Shown here in pieces: positions 17,412 to 26,526 of a DNA stretch of 64,000 nt (within the stretch, counting starts at the first letter, position 1; every line of letters begins with the position of its first letter). The notes under the pieces are model-generated. The model saw only the letters and a program-made list of their open reading frames with translations, was not told the DNA's origin and ran no database searches. The stretch comes from an uncultured Saprospiraceae bacterium (lineage in GTDB: Bacteria; Bacteroidota; Bacteroidia; Chitinophagales; Saprospiraceae). Location of the stretch: assembly GCA_937926205.1 (NCBI GenBank), contig CALEYL010000011.1:186001-250000 (forward strand), read 5' to 3'. The translations under genes and the position numbers were made by a program.

Positions 17412-18407
17412 TTAAAATCTAACCACCTGCCTGGCCTGTGTGCCCTGATCTGTTTGTACGCGGATGATGTAGATTCCAGGAGGGTTTGACCCCAGGTCAA
17501 AAGAAGTAAAAGATGTATTTTCCAATGGCCTGTCCCAGAGAACAGCTCCTGTAAGGTTAAGCAGCGAGGCCGTACCTGACGTTGGTTCGCGGAACTGAAT
17601 GTTCAGGATGTCGGATACAGGGTTAGGGTAAATTTTAAAATCGGCAGTTTGCTCAACTTCGGAAAGGGCTGTCACTACCGGATCAAAGCGCGTACCGGAA
17701 TTCAGCACTTCTTTGGTGTCTATGTTTTGAACAAAGGCTATCGCGTAGATTTGATCTGCATTCCAGCCACTTTCAATCGAGTAATCAAAGCTGAAGGTTT
17801 TCGTGCCGCCTGTTGCAGCCGGGGTAAAAGAATCGCCGGAAATATTGGTCAGCATCCTGCGGAAAACATTGTGGTGCAGGGTTTCGCCATTAGGGGCATT
17901 GTACTGGATTTCCCGTTCTGCTAAAGCAACAAACAGCCGAAGGTTGCCGCCGGGCGCTTCCCCAAGTGTGTGAACCTGTATGGTCGCACTGCGGTTGGTA
18001 GTTCCGGTTTCAGACACAGCAACGACAATAGGACTGGTTTGGCCCTGAAGGCCCTGCAGGACTGCCGAAGTGACCTGGCTTGCCGACGAAGCATTGAGGC
18101 CATTCCGTAACACACGGGGCGTACTCGAGATGTTGTAAAAGGCAGTACGGGCACTGTTTTGAACCGTATTGGCCTGGTAAAAGATGCAGGTACTGTAAGG
18201 GAATTGCGTATGGTATGAAATGTGGTGTACATCATCCGGGAAGTTAGCGATGGTATTGAAAAACCCGGGGTTCTGACTACCGCAAATAGAACAAGGCGTA
18301 TTGGTGAAATGTTCCAGCAATATATAGCGCTTGGCCTGAGTTTGTGCTTGGGTACAATTAGACAGTGCTAATGCAAATACAAGAACGAGCAGCGTAATCT
18401 TTTTCAT
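17412..18407 (-). CDS. Omp28-related secreted protein with T9SS sorting domain
   Basis: The protein of about 331 residues starts MKKITLLVLVFALALSNC, a signal peptide, so I prefer the ATG at 18407 to that at 18455. The mature N-terminus RYILLEHFTNTPCSICGSQNPG is characteristic of Omp28-like proteins, with a CxxC in a thioredoxin-like setting. The C-terminal part (last 75 residues, from FKIYPNPVSDILNIQF to ARQVVRF) is a type A T9SS sorting domain, so the protein should cross the outer membrane through the type IX system and be attached or released. A promoter box lies at 18453-18460. Confidence 0.82.
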   Translation of the reverse strand: MKKITLLVLVFALALSNCTQAQTQAKRYILLEHFTNTPCSICGSQNPGFFNTIANFPDDVHHISYHTQFPYSTCIFYQANTVQNSARTAFYNISSTPRVLRNGLNASSASQVTSAVLQGLQGQTSPIVVAVSETGTTNRSATIQVHTLGEAPGGNLRLFVALAEREIQYNAPNGETLHHNVFRRMLTNISGDSFTPAATGGTKTFSFDYSIESGWNADQIYAIAFVQNIDTKEVLNSGTRFDPVVTALSEVEQTADFKIYPNPVSDILNIQFREPTSGTASLLNLTGAVLWDRPLENTSFTSFDLGSNPPGIYIIRVQTDQGTQARQVVRF

Positions 18408-18791
18408 AAGAGAAATGGTTTTGGTATAAAATACAATACGGAGATGACGCAGCAAAGTTACTTTTAACTGGGGAGTAATAATGTCGCGATCCCGATGAAA
18501 AAGAAGGTAAAAACAAGAATTTTTAACACTAATTTGATTTTAATTTATCTATATTTATCTTATTTGGTTGCAATGTTAGTAAATAAAAATGTTAAAGTTT
18601 CTTTTTTATCATTCCTGCTTTTAATTTTGATCCACCTCGGATGAGTATTGCCACAATTCAAACACACAAACTGGCAATACAACAAACAACAAGCATACTA
18701 GAATGAGGGACCATTAAGCTCCTGGTCTGCTTTGCCTTACGAACATTTGGAAGGAGACCACAAAGGATTTTCTGGGTTAAGAACAACATTC
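18408..18791. other. Divergent promoter region between Omp28 and M23 genes
   Basis: The region is 384 bases long, A/T-rich from 18510 to 18620, and holds an exact promoter box for the minus-strand gene (18453-18460). An in-frame TTG at 18732 could extend the plus-strand gene, but the extension is polar and unlike the family. No other coding sequence is seen. Confidence 0.5.
18453..18460 (-). promoter_or_regulatory. Bacteroidota -7 box for the Omp28-like gene
   Basis: CAAAGTTA reads TAACTTTG on the minus strand, an exact TAnnTTTG match, about 46 bases before the ATG at 18407. It supports the shorter start of that gene. Confidence 0.5.
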
Positions 18792-19772
18792 ATGAGTAAA
18801 GAAAAATTTGTTTACAACATCCACACGCTTCAATACGAAAAAGCAAAAGAACCTTTAAAGGCGAAGCTTTTCCGTGCGTTTGGCTTTATTTGCGCAGCTG
18901 TTTTCACAGCTTTTATTTTCACACTGGTATCTCACCGGTTGTTTCCTTCTCCAAAGGAAAAAGCGCTGCTCAACGAAATTAAATACCTGAAATCAGAACT
19001 GACAGAGGCCTCCGGCAACGTGGATCGTCTGAGTGAAGTACTCGACAATCTTCAAAAGCGCGATGCTTATGCTCACCGCATGGTTTTTGGTATGGAGCCG
19101 ATTGATGCAAACGTCTGGCAAGGTGGTACCGGTGGACACGACGCATACAAAGAATACCGTCAGTTCAAAAATTCAGGCGATTTGATGATTACTGTTCGCG
19201 AAAAGATAGACCGTCTTAAGCGTCAGATGAATTTGCAGTCGCGTTCTTTGGATACCATCATCGGGATGTCTAAAGAAAAAGAAAAAATGTTGGCGGCCAT
19301 TCCTTCCATTAAGCCGGTCAGGGCAGATAAACTCGCCCGTGATGTAAAAGTGCTTTCCGGTTTCGGTTACCGCATCCACCCGATTTTCAAAGTACCGAAA
19401 ATGCACACCGGAATTGACTTTACTGCCCCGCGTGGTACTCCGATTCAGGCTACGGGCTCCGGTCGTGTGGTCAAAGCCGGTCGTTCCAGTGGTTACGGTC
19501 TGTGCGTTGAAATCGACCATGGTTATGGCTATCGCACGCTTTATGGCCATATGAGCCGCATGGATGTCCGGGAAGGCCAAACCGTTGTCCGGGGACAAAA
19601 AATCGGCCTCGTTGGCGATACCGGCACAGCTACAGCGCCGCACTGCCACTATGAAGTCATTTATCGTGGCGACAAGGTCAATCCGATTCAATACGTGATC
19701 GACGGGCTTACACCGTCAGAGTATCAGGACCTTGTGAAATCTGCTGAAGCGGCAAATCAATCTTTTGACTAA
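18792..19772 (+). CDS. M23 family peptidoglycan endopeptidase, membrane anchored
   Basis: The 326-residue protein begins MSKEKFVYNIHTLQYEKAKE, has one hydrophobic helix (about 33-53), a coiled-coil stalk (about 60-170) and a C-terminal M23 domain. Zinc and catalytic residues are visible: H205 and D209 (HTGIDF), H253 (LYGHMS) and H284/H286 (HCHYE). It is therefore likely to be an active enzyme cutting peptide cross-links in peptidoglycan from the periplasmic side. The TTG at 18732 was rejected as a start. CapA follows 14 bases after the stop, suggesting one operon. Confidence 0.85.
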   Translation: MSKEKFVYNIHTLQYEKAKEPLKAKLFRAFGFICAAVFTAFIFTLVSHRLFPSPKEKALLNEIKYLKSELTEASGNVDRLSEVLDNLQKRDAYAHRMVFGMEPIDANVWQGGTGGHDAYKEYRQFKNSGDLMITVREKIDRLKRQMNLQSRSLDTIIGMSKEKEKMLAAIPSIKPVRADKLARDVKVLSGFGYRIHPIFKVPKMHTGIDFTAPRGTPIQATGSGRVVKAGRSSGYGLCVEIDHGYGYRTLYGHMSRMDVREGQTVVRGQKIGLVGDTGTATAPHCHYEVIYRGDKVNPIQYVIDGLTPSEYQDLVKSAEAANQSFD

Positions 19773-19786
19773 AAACCAACTTTTTG

Positions 19787-20947
19787 ATGTTGACTAAAAT
19801 ACAACAGAAAGACTTCCGTCTCGGAAGTCTTTTTTTAATTGTGATCATCACATTCATTGCTACGGCCTACGTGAGCGTGGTAGAACAAAAAATCATTGCC
19901 AACAGACAAACGGCTAATGTCGTAGCAGCCGAAGCTCCGGTAATAGCCGAGGCGCCGGCGCTTGATTCAGTCTACACCATTGTAGGGGTAGGAGATATGA
20001 TGCTGGGCACCAATTATCCTTCTGCAAGCTATTTACCTGCCAACGACGGCAAAAACCTGCTGGACGATGTTCGCGGGATCATAAAAGCTGCAGACGTGGC
20101 TTTTGGCAACCACGAAGGCAGTATTCTGGACAAAGGAGGGACACCCAAATCCTGTCGCAACCCCAAAGTTTGCTATGTTTTCCGCTCACCGGAACGCTAT
20201 GCTACCCACTTTTCCGATGCAGGGTTTGACGTTTTGAGCCTTGCCAATAACCATTCCGGCGATTTTGGCCCTGAAGGGCGCAAGCGCACCAAAGCGGTAC
20301 TGAAAGAAGCCGGCATTCATTTTGCCGGACTGGCTGGTACCGACGAAACAGCGGTATTTGAACGGAATGGCGTAAAATATGGCTTTTGCGCCTTTGCCCC
20401 GAACAGTGGCACCTGCGACATCCGGAACATTGCCCGGGCTAAAGAGATTGTCGCGCAGTTGGTAAAAGAAACCGATGTGGTTATTGTTTCTTTTCACGGT
20501 GGAGCAGAAGGCGCGGATCATCAGCATGTTCCGAAGCGCACAGAAACCTACGTAGGAGAAAATCGCGGCGATGTCTGGAAATTCGCGCACAGTGTCATAG
20601 ATGCCGGCGCCGACATTGTTTTTGGCCACGGCCCCCATGTAACCCGGGCGATCGAGCTTTATAAAGACCGCTTTATCACTTATAGTATGGGAAACTTCTG
20701 CACTTATGGGCGTTTTAGCCTGAGTGGCCCGGCGGGATTTGCTCCGCTGATCGAACTGAAAATAAATAAGGAAGGCGCTTTTTCCTCAGGACGAATTGTG
20801 CCTACTTATCAGCAAAAGCAGCACGGTCCTAAAATAGACAGCCAAAAAAGAGCCATCAACAAAATTATTGAGTTGACCAAAGCTGACTTTCCCGATACCC
20901 CCTTAAGCATCGATTTGGATGGAAACATTACAAAGAAAAAGAAATAG
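19787..20947 (+). CDS. CapA family protein (calcineurin-like phosphoesterase fold)
   Basis: The 386-residue protein has an N-terminal membrane anchor (about 10-32) and a CapA/PGA_cap domain with IVGVGDMMLGTNYP, FGNHEGS, LANNHSGDFG and FGHGPHVTRAIELY. These are the metal-site motifs of the calcineurin-like fold. In Bacillus CapA takes part in poly-gamma-glutamate export, but most family members have no known function. No capB, capC or capE gene is near, so a capsule role is doubtful. The adjacent M23 gene suggests work on the cell wall. I use the ATG at 19787; the codon before it is TTG. Confidence 0.8.
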   Translation: MLTKIQQKDFRLGSLFLIVIITFIATAYVSVVEQKIIANRQTANVVAAEAPVIAEAPALDSVYTIVGVGDMMLGTNYPSASYLPANDGKNLLDDVRGIIKAADVAFGNHEGSILDKGGTPKSCRNPKVCYVFRSPERYATHFSDAGFDVLSLANNHSGDFGPEGRKRTKAVLKEAGIHFAGLAGTDETAVFERNGVKYGFCAFAPNSGTCDIRNIARAKEIVAQLVKETDVVIVSFHGGAEGADHQHVPKRTETYVGENRGDVWKFAHSVIDAGADIVFGHGPHVTRAIELYKDRFITYSMGNFCTYGRFSLSGPAGFAPLIELKINKEGAFSSGRIVPTYQQKQHGPKIDSQKRAINKIIELTKADFPDTPLSIDLDGNITKKKK

Positions 20948-21264
20948 AGGGAAAATTTTCTTACAGTAAAATCCAATTAAATAAGCCCGAATCAGGTTGA
21001 TTGTCAGTTGATTCAATGGCTGCTTTCATCTTGAAGATACCAAACAGGGGGAGCCCCGTAAAATTTTGAACGATGGTCGAGTTTTCAGGCAGCGTTATTC
21101 CTCTGGTTGGCGTTAATTACGCGGATAAACATCCATAAGCTTTTTACACCATTACAATTACGCGCTCAGAGACTCTGCAAAGGCTCTGACCAAAAGAGGG
21201 TTAAGCATCAACAAAAAAAAGAGATGCCTTATACCATTTTATTTAACCAAACTAAGGGATTAGT
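20948..21264. other. Long leader region upstream of susC
   Basis: The 317 bases between capA and susC contain no gene. Short GC hairpins (GGGGAGCCCC near 21050; CAGAGACTCTG near 21170) lie in it. No exact TAnnTTTG box was found. The space is large enough for promoter and operator sites of the susCD pair. Confidence 0.45.
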
Positions 21265-24200
21265 ATGAAAAAATTGCTATTCAGTTTCGCTCTGATCCTG
21301 TTTTGCGCTGGCATGGCCATGGCGCAGCGGGTCATCACCGGAACAGTAGTTGACGATAAGGGAGAAGTCCTTATCGGCGCAGCTGTTTTGGTAAAAGGAA
21401 CAAGCACAGGCACTGTGTCGGACATTAACGGAGGGTACTCTCTCAATGTTCCTGCCGATGCTAAAGTTCTCGTATTTAGCTACACAGGCTACAATACGCT
21501 TGAAATGGAAATCGGTGCTTCCAATGTCATCGATGTCAAACTCGAATCAGGTGTCAGTCTCGACGAAGTCGTTGTGATTGGCTACGGCGCACAGGCTAAG
21601 CGCGACGTTACCGGTTCCATCTCCAAAGTAAAAGGAGAAACCCTCGCCGATCTGGCATCGCCCAGCTTCGTTCAGCAATTGGCTGGCCGCGCTGCGGGGG
21701 TTCAGGTTCAGAACACCTCTGGTATCCTGGGGTCAGCTCCCCAAATCCGCGTACGCGGTGTAAACTCGATTTCTTCCGGAACACAGCCTTTGATCGTAAT
21801 AGACGGTGTACCCGCTATTAGTGGCAACGTGGGCGGATTTACGCCTGCCAACGCTTTGGGCGACATTAACCCTTCTGACATCGAGTCTTTTGAGATTCTG
21901 AAAGACGGTGCTGCATCTGCCATTTACGGTTCCCGTGCAGCAAACGGCGTTATCCTGATCACGACCAAGCGCGGTAAAGCAGGTAAGCCAAAATTCAACT
22001 ACGATGCTTTCGTAGGACAGGCTCAGGCTGTTGAACTTTTCGACTTGCTGGATGCTACTGATTTCGTGACAATCGCTAATGAGAAGTACACGAATGCCGG
22101 TTCCAACCCGGTTGCTGTTGGCACTGACGTCAATACTGACTGGCAGGATGCCGTATTCCGCAAAGGGACACAGCAAAGCCACAGCTTCTCTGTTACGGGT
22201 GGTACAGACATGATGAACTACTTCCTGTCTTTTGGTATTTCTGACCAGACGGGTATCGCCATTGCCAACAGCTTGAAGCGCTATTCTTTCCGCGCCAACC
22301 TGGAGCAGAAAGTGAACAGCTGGCTGAAGACCGGCTTCACTTCCGGTATCACCCGTCAGGAAAACGAAGGACCGCTTACCGGTTCAAACAACCTCTCGGG
22401 CAACACCTTTGCCGTAACGCGCATGTTGCCAAACGTAGCCATTTTTGATGCCAATGACCCGACCGGTTACAACATCGACGATCTGAACCCACGTTCTTTG
22501 GGCCGTGGTACAAACAATGATGTCATCTCCAACGGGATTCCAAACATCCGTTTTGTACTGGACAATGACAGACGTCTTGCTACTTCATGGCGTTTGCTGG
22601 GCAATGCCTTCGTAGAAGCTACCATTACGGACGGCTTGACGCTTCGCACTCAGTTTGGCGTAGATGCCAGCCTTGTAGACGATTATGCATTCCAGGATCC
22701 CCGCCATGGCGATGGTTTTTCTGCCGGCGGTCGTGTTAACCAGGCTTTCAGCCCATTCCTGCGCTGGAACTGGCAAAACATTCTGGACTACAAAAAATCT
22801 TTTGGTAAAAATAACCTCGGCGTTACACTGGTACAGGAATTCCAGAAAGAGCGCAGTACCTTCTTCCAAAGCACGGTTACGACCCTGTCTGACCGTTTCT
22901 TCCAGGAAAACATCGTAGGCGGAACCTTCACCAACCAAACGGTTGATGGCGGTATCGGCGAAAACGGCTTGTCTTCATACCTTGGCCGTGTTAACTACAA
23001 CTACGATAACAAATACTATGTCAGTGCATTGATTCGCCGTGACGTATTGTCTAAGCTGGCGCCGGATAACCGCGTTGGTTACTTCCCTGGTGCATCTTTT
23101 GCTTACCGTATTTCTCAGGAAGGCTTCTGGGATGGTTTGCGCGATGTTGTTTCAGACCTGCGTCTGCGTGGCTCTTATGCCGTTACGGGTAATACCAATA
23201 TCGGTAACTATCCTTATATTGGTTCTTACGGATCGGCGCTTTATGGCGTTCAGAACGGTATTGCATACAGCAACTTTGGTAACGACAAACTGAAGTGGGA
23301 AGAGCAGGAGAAATTAGATTTCGGTCTCGATATCGGTCTGCTCAACAACCGTTTCAACGTTTCGATTGCATACTGGATTCAGGACAACAAAGACATCGTT
23401 CTTCAGGCGCCAACGCCTCCTTCACTGGGTATCCCTGGCAACGTTATCAACCAGAACATCGGACAGGTGAAAGGAAGTGGTATCGAATTGACAGTTGACG
23501 CCCAGCTTGTAAATTCAGGTGGTTTCCGCTGGAGTGCCAGTGCCAACTTCTCTACTCAAAACAGTGAAGTACTTGCGTTGGTTAACAATCAGGACATCAC
23601 AACGGACTACAACATCATACGTGTTGGTGAGTCGCTGCGCGCTATTTACGGCTTCGATTACGAAGGCGTAAACCCTGCTAATGGCAACCCGATCTACCGC
23701 AAAGCGGACGGTACGCTGATTCAGGGCAATATTCAGACGCAAACTTACTTTGTTTATGACCCGTCTAACCCAACTGAACTGACGACAGCAAGCAGCTTGT
23801 CTGCAGCAGCAGACCGTCGGGTATTGGGCTCTTCATTGCCAACCTGGTTTGGTGGTTTGGACAATAATTTGTCTTACAAAGGCTTTGACCTGAATATTTT
23901 CTTCCGTTTCTCCGGAGGCAACATGATTATGAACCGTACGCGTGTGGATCTGCTTAACCAGGGCTTCAACAACAATGGCGCTGAAATCCTCGGCCGCTGG
24001 CAGAGCGCTGATAACCCGGGTGATGGCCAGACGCCGAGAGTATGGCTGAACCGCGACAACTTCATCAACCAGCCAAACTTCGCTTCAACCCGTTGGGTAG
24101 AAAAAGGTGATTTCCTGCGTTTGCAGAATGTTTCTCTGGGATATACTTTCCCACGGACAACGATGCAGAAAGCCGGTATCGAATCACTGCGCGTTTTCGT

Positions 24201-24339
24201 TCAGGCTCAAAACCTGCTGACTTTCACACAGTATTCCGGACTTGACCCGGAAACTTCCACCAACAATGGTTTTGGTGAAGATTTCAACGGCAACCCGCAA
24301 CAGCGCGTGATTTCAGCTGGTATCAATCTTGGTTTCTAA
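21265..24339 (+). CDS. SusC/RagA family TonB-linked outer-membrane transporter
   Basis: The 1024-residue protein has a signal peptide (1-20), a carboxypeptidase-like regulatory domain (about 22-107; ITGTVVDDKGEVLIGAAVLV), a TonB-box-like segment (DEVVVIGYGAQAKRDVTGS), a plug with VRGVNSISSG and SDIESFEILKDGAASAIYG, and a large barrel ending LGF. It forms the outer-membrane channel that works with the SusD lipoprotein encoded 18 bases downstream to import glycans or peptides. No glycoside hydrolase, sulfatase or regulator gene is adjacent, so the substrate cannot be read from context. Confidence 0.93.
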   Translation: MKKLLFSFALILFCAGMAMAQRVITGTVVDDKGEVLIGAAVLVKGTSTGTVSDINGGYSLNVPADAKVLVFSYTGYNTLEMEIGASNVIDVKLESGVSLDEVVVIGYGAQAKRDVTGSISKVKGETLADLASPSFVQQLAGRAAGVQVQNTSGILGSAPQIRVRGVNSISSGTQPLIVIDGVPAISGNVGGFTPANALGDINPSDIESFEILKDGAASAIYGSRAANGVILITTKRGKAGKPKFNYDAFVGQAQAVELFDLLDATDFVTIANEKYTNAGSNPVAVGTDVNTDWQDAVFRKGTQQSHSFSVTGGTDMMNYFLSFGISDQTGIAIANSLKRYSFRANLEQKVNSWLKTGFTSGITRQENEGPLTGSNNLSGNTFAVTRMLPNVAIFDANDPTGYNIDDLNPRSLGRGTNNDVISNGIPNIRFVLDNDRRLATSWRLLGNAFVEATITDGLTLRTQFGVDASLVDDYAFQDPRHGDGFSAGGRVNQAFSPFLRWNWQNILDYKKSFGKNNLGVTLVQEFQKERSTFFQSTVTTLSDRFFQENIVGGTFTNQTVDGGIGENGLSSYLGRVNYNYDNKYYVSALIRRDVLSKLAPDNRVGYFPGASFAYRISQEGFWDGLRDVVSDLRLRGSYAVTGNTNIGNYPYIGSYGSALYGVQNGIAYSNFGNDKLKWEEQEKLDFGLDIGLLNNRFNVSIAYWIQDNKDIVLQAPTPPSLGIPGNVINQNIGQVKGSGIELTVDAQLVNSGGFRWSASANFSTQNSEVLALVNNQDITTDYNIIRVGESLRAIYGFDYEGVNPANGNPIYRKADGTLIQGNIQTQTYFVYDPSNPTELTTASSLSAAADRRVLGSSLPTWFGGLDNNLSYKGFDLNIFFRFSGGNMIMNRTRVDLLNQGFNNNGAEILGRWQSADNPGDGQTPRVWLNRDNFINQPNFASTRWVEKGDFLRLQNVSLGYTFPRTTMQKAGIESLRVFVQAQNLLTFTQYSGLDPETSTNNGFGEDFNGNPQQRVISAGINLGF

Positions 24340-24357
24340 TTTTAAATTTCCTGAATT

Positions 24358-25941
24358 ATGAAAAATATAAGCTTTCATAAAGCAGCCATCCTCCCGGTAT
24401 TAATAGCTGGTTTTTTGCTGGCTGTTTCCTGCGAAAAGGATGTGACTGAACTCAATCCTTTCGACAGGATCACCGAAGCGGCAGCTTTTGCTACGCCGGA
24501 ACGTTGTGAACTGTCTATTGTTGGTGTTTACGACGCCGCTCAGAGTGGTTTTTATGCTGGTGGAGCCGTGCGCGGTTATCCATTTGGCGCTGCCAATGTT
24601 GAACAAGGCGATATGCGCGGCGAAGACATGCTCAACGTAGCTGCGTTCTATGCTTTTACATATGATGGCACGTACTCGCTGACAACGGCCAACAACGATT
24701 TCATGTGGCAGACGCTGTATGCAGTGATCAACAAAGCCAACATCGTCATCGAAGGTGTACAGACTGCCGCAGCTAATGGTGTTATTTCTGCCGCCAAAGC
24801 AGGCGAGTATGAAGGTGAGGCTCGCTTCCTGCGCGCTTTGGCTCATCATGAACTGTTGGTTCATTTTGCACGCCCTTACCTGCACACTGGCGATGCTTCT
24901 CACCCGGGCGTTCCTTACCGCCGCACTGCTGTTAACACGGCAGACCGCCAGGTAGAAGCTGCCGCACAGGGCCGTAATACAGTAAAAGAGTGCTACGATT
25001 TCCTGATCGAAGACCTCGATTTTGCGGAAAATAACCTGCCCGCAACCCGCGCAGGTGCGCTTAAAATTACCCGTGCTGTTAAAGGCGCTGCTGTAGCGTT
25101 GAAAACCCGCATTTACCTGAGCAAAGGGGACTGGGCAAATGTTATTGCAGAAGGTACCAAGCTGATTGGCGGATCTACTTATGCGCTTGAGGCTAGCCCC
25201 GAAGGCGTGTTTGCCAACAACAGCTCCAACACGGAGTCCATCTTCTCGATTGAGAATTCACAACCAGACAACCCTTTCGTAAACGGCGCCTTGCCTGTAA
25301 TGTACAGTGTTTCTCCTGGTCGTGCCCTGGTGGCCATCAGCCCGATTATGTTTAATGCACCTTTCTGGCTGGAAAGCGACCTGCGCCGTACGCAACTGAC
25401 GAAATCAGCAGCGAATGGTTACTTCTCGAACAAATATCGCAAGATTACAACACAAGACGACTTCAATCCAATCATTCGCCTGGCTGAAGTTATTCTGAGT
25501 GTTGCAGAAGCAAGATCACGTCAAAGTTCTGCTCCGGATCAGACTGCCCTGGATTTGCTGAACGCAGTGCGCAACCGTGCGGTAACGAATGCTGCCGACC
25601 AGTTTACCCTGGCTAATTTTCCAACTTCAAAAGATTTGACGGCTGCAATCCTTCGCGAGCGCCGCATCGAATTTTTGGGAGAAGGTCGCCGCTGGCCGGA
25701 CATCCACCGCCTGGCAAAAGATCCTGATTTCAGCACTGGCGGTGTGCCTTCGAAAGTCGCTTTTGGCAATACAACTCTGGCAAGCTGGGGCTTTGGACTT
25801 AACCACAACGGCACCAACTACACAGGAACGATGAGTATTGCGGCTATTCCATACGACAACTTCCGTTTCGTTTGGCCAATTCCGCAGTCTGAGCTGAATA
25901 CCAACCCGGTATTGGCTGCTCAGCAGAACGACGGCTGGTAA
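24358..25941 (+). CDS. SusD/RagB family nutrient-binding outer-membrane lipoprotein
   Basis: The 527-residue protein has a lipobox with Cys25 (LAVSC) and the SusD-like tetratricopeptide scaffold: EGEARFLRALAHHELLVHFARPY and the C-terminal segment LRERRIEFLGEGRRWPDIHRLA are family signatures. Lipidated after Lgt action, it lies on the cell surface as the lid of the SusC channel and binds the incoming ligand. It is coupled to susC and followed by a terminator at 26009-26040. Confidence 0.92.
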   Translation: MKNISFHKAAILPVLIAGFLLAVSCEKDVTELNPFDRITEAAAFATPERCELSIVGVYDAAQSGFYAGGAVRGYPFGAANVEQGDMRGEDMLNVAAFYAFTYDGTYSLTTANNDFMWQTLYAVINKANIVIEGVQTAAANGVISAAKAGEYEGEARFLRALAHHELLVHFARPYLHTGDASHPGVPYRRTAVNTADRQVEAAAQGRNTVKECYDFLIEDLDFAENNLPATRAGALKITRAVKGAAVALKTRIYLSKGDWANVIAEGTKLIGGSTYALEASPEGVFANNSSNTESIFSIENSQPDNPFVNGALPVMYSVSPGRALVAISPIMFNAPFWLESDLRRTQLTKSAANGYFSNKYRKITTQDDFNPIIRLAEVILSVAEARSRQSSAPDQTALDLLNAVRNRAVTNAADQFTLANFPTSKDLTAAILRERRIEFLGEGRRWPDIHRLAKDPDFSTGGVPSKVAFGNTTLASWGFGLNHNGTNYTGTMSIAAIPYDNFRFVWPIPQSELNTNPVLAAQQNDGW

Positions 25942-26008
25942 TCACCGACAACGACGGCATTGCCAGACAGTAAATCTGTCGGTGTGATGTTGTTTAGATA
26001 AGGCATAA

Positions 26009-26040
26009 GGCATCCCAAATTGGGGTGCCTTTTGCTTTTT
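26009..26040 (+). terminator. Terminator of the susC-susD operon
   Basis: GGCATCCC at 26009-26016 pairs with GGGGTGCC at 26022-26029 (one G-T pair), followed by TTTTGCTTTTT. Confidence 0.8.
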
Positions 26041-26317
26041 CAGGAAGCAGGTTTTGATCTCATATAGCGGACTTTGCGTTCGACAGGGTTGTTTGCAAAA
26101 CGGCAAGGCGTCCATTCCTTGGGTTTACACAAAATTTTCAACTGTTCTATTTACTTTTTTTTCTAAATAGAAATAGAAAAACAAACAATTAAAGAGTTGT
26201 AATTAATTGTTTTATAGTAATTTAAATGATTGTATTGAAGATTATCAATAGTAAATCCGGGGTAGTGAAAAGTGTATTTTGGGCATGGATTTATGGCAAA
26301 CGCAGACCGATCTTTGT

Positions 26318-26510
26318 AAAGGAATAGAATATAAGGCGCAACGCGCTGTGAAATAAATATAAAGACAACCAGACTTTGCTTAAGAGAGGATACTTATCGA
26401 GATAACTGATGATTGTGTCCCTTCAGCGAGGATGCTTGCTAAAGACCTATAATTGTGGAGCAAAACTTGTAGTTTTTTTAGCCGGGGCATTACCCCCGGC
26501 TCTTTTTTTT
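26318..26510 (+). ncRNA. Candidate small non-coding RNA
   Basis: A plus-strand transcript unit without a gene. A strong plus-strand terminator (26480-26510) lies 470 bases beyond the terminator of susCD, with no open frame between. Upstream, GATCTTTG at 26309-26317 differs from the TAnnTTTG box in one base. The intervening sequence can form local hairpins, such as GGATAC with GTGTCC enclosing TTATCGAGATAA, and GCGCAACGCGC. Size (about 190 bases) would suit a 6S-like or other regulatory RNA. The exact 5' end and the family are unknown. Confidence 0.4.
26480..26510 (+). terminator. Strong rho-independent terminator without an upstream gene
   Basis: AGCCGGGG at 26480-26487 pairs perfectly with CCCCGGCT at 26494-26501, followed by eight T residues (26503-26510). 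The T run follows on the plus strand only, so it does not serve the minus-strand AsmA gene. Confidence 0.8.
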
Positions 26511-26526
26511 ATTCGGCAAACTGTTC

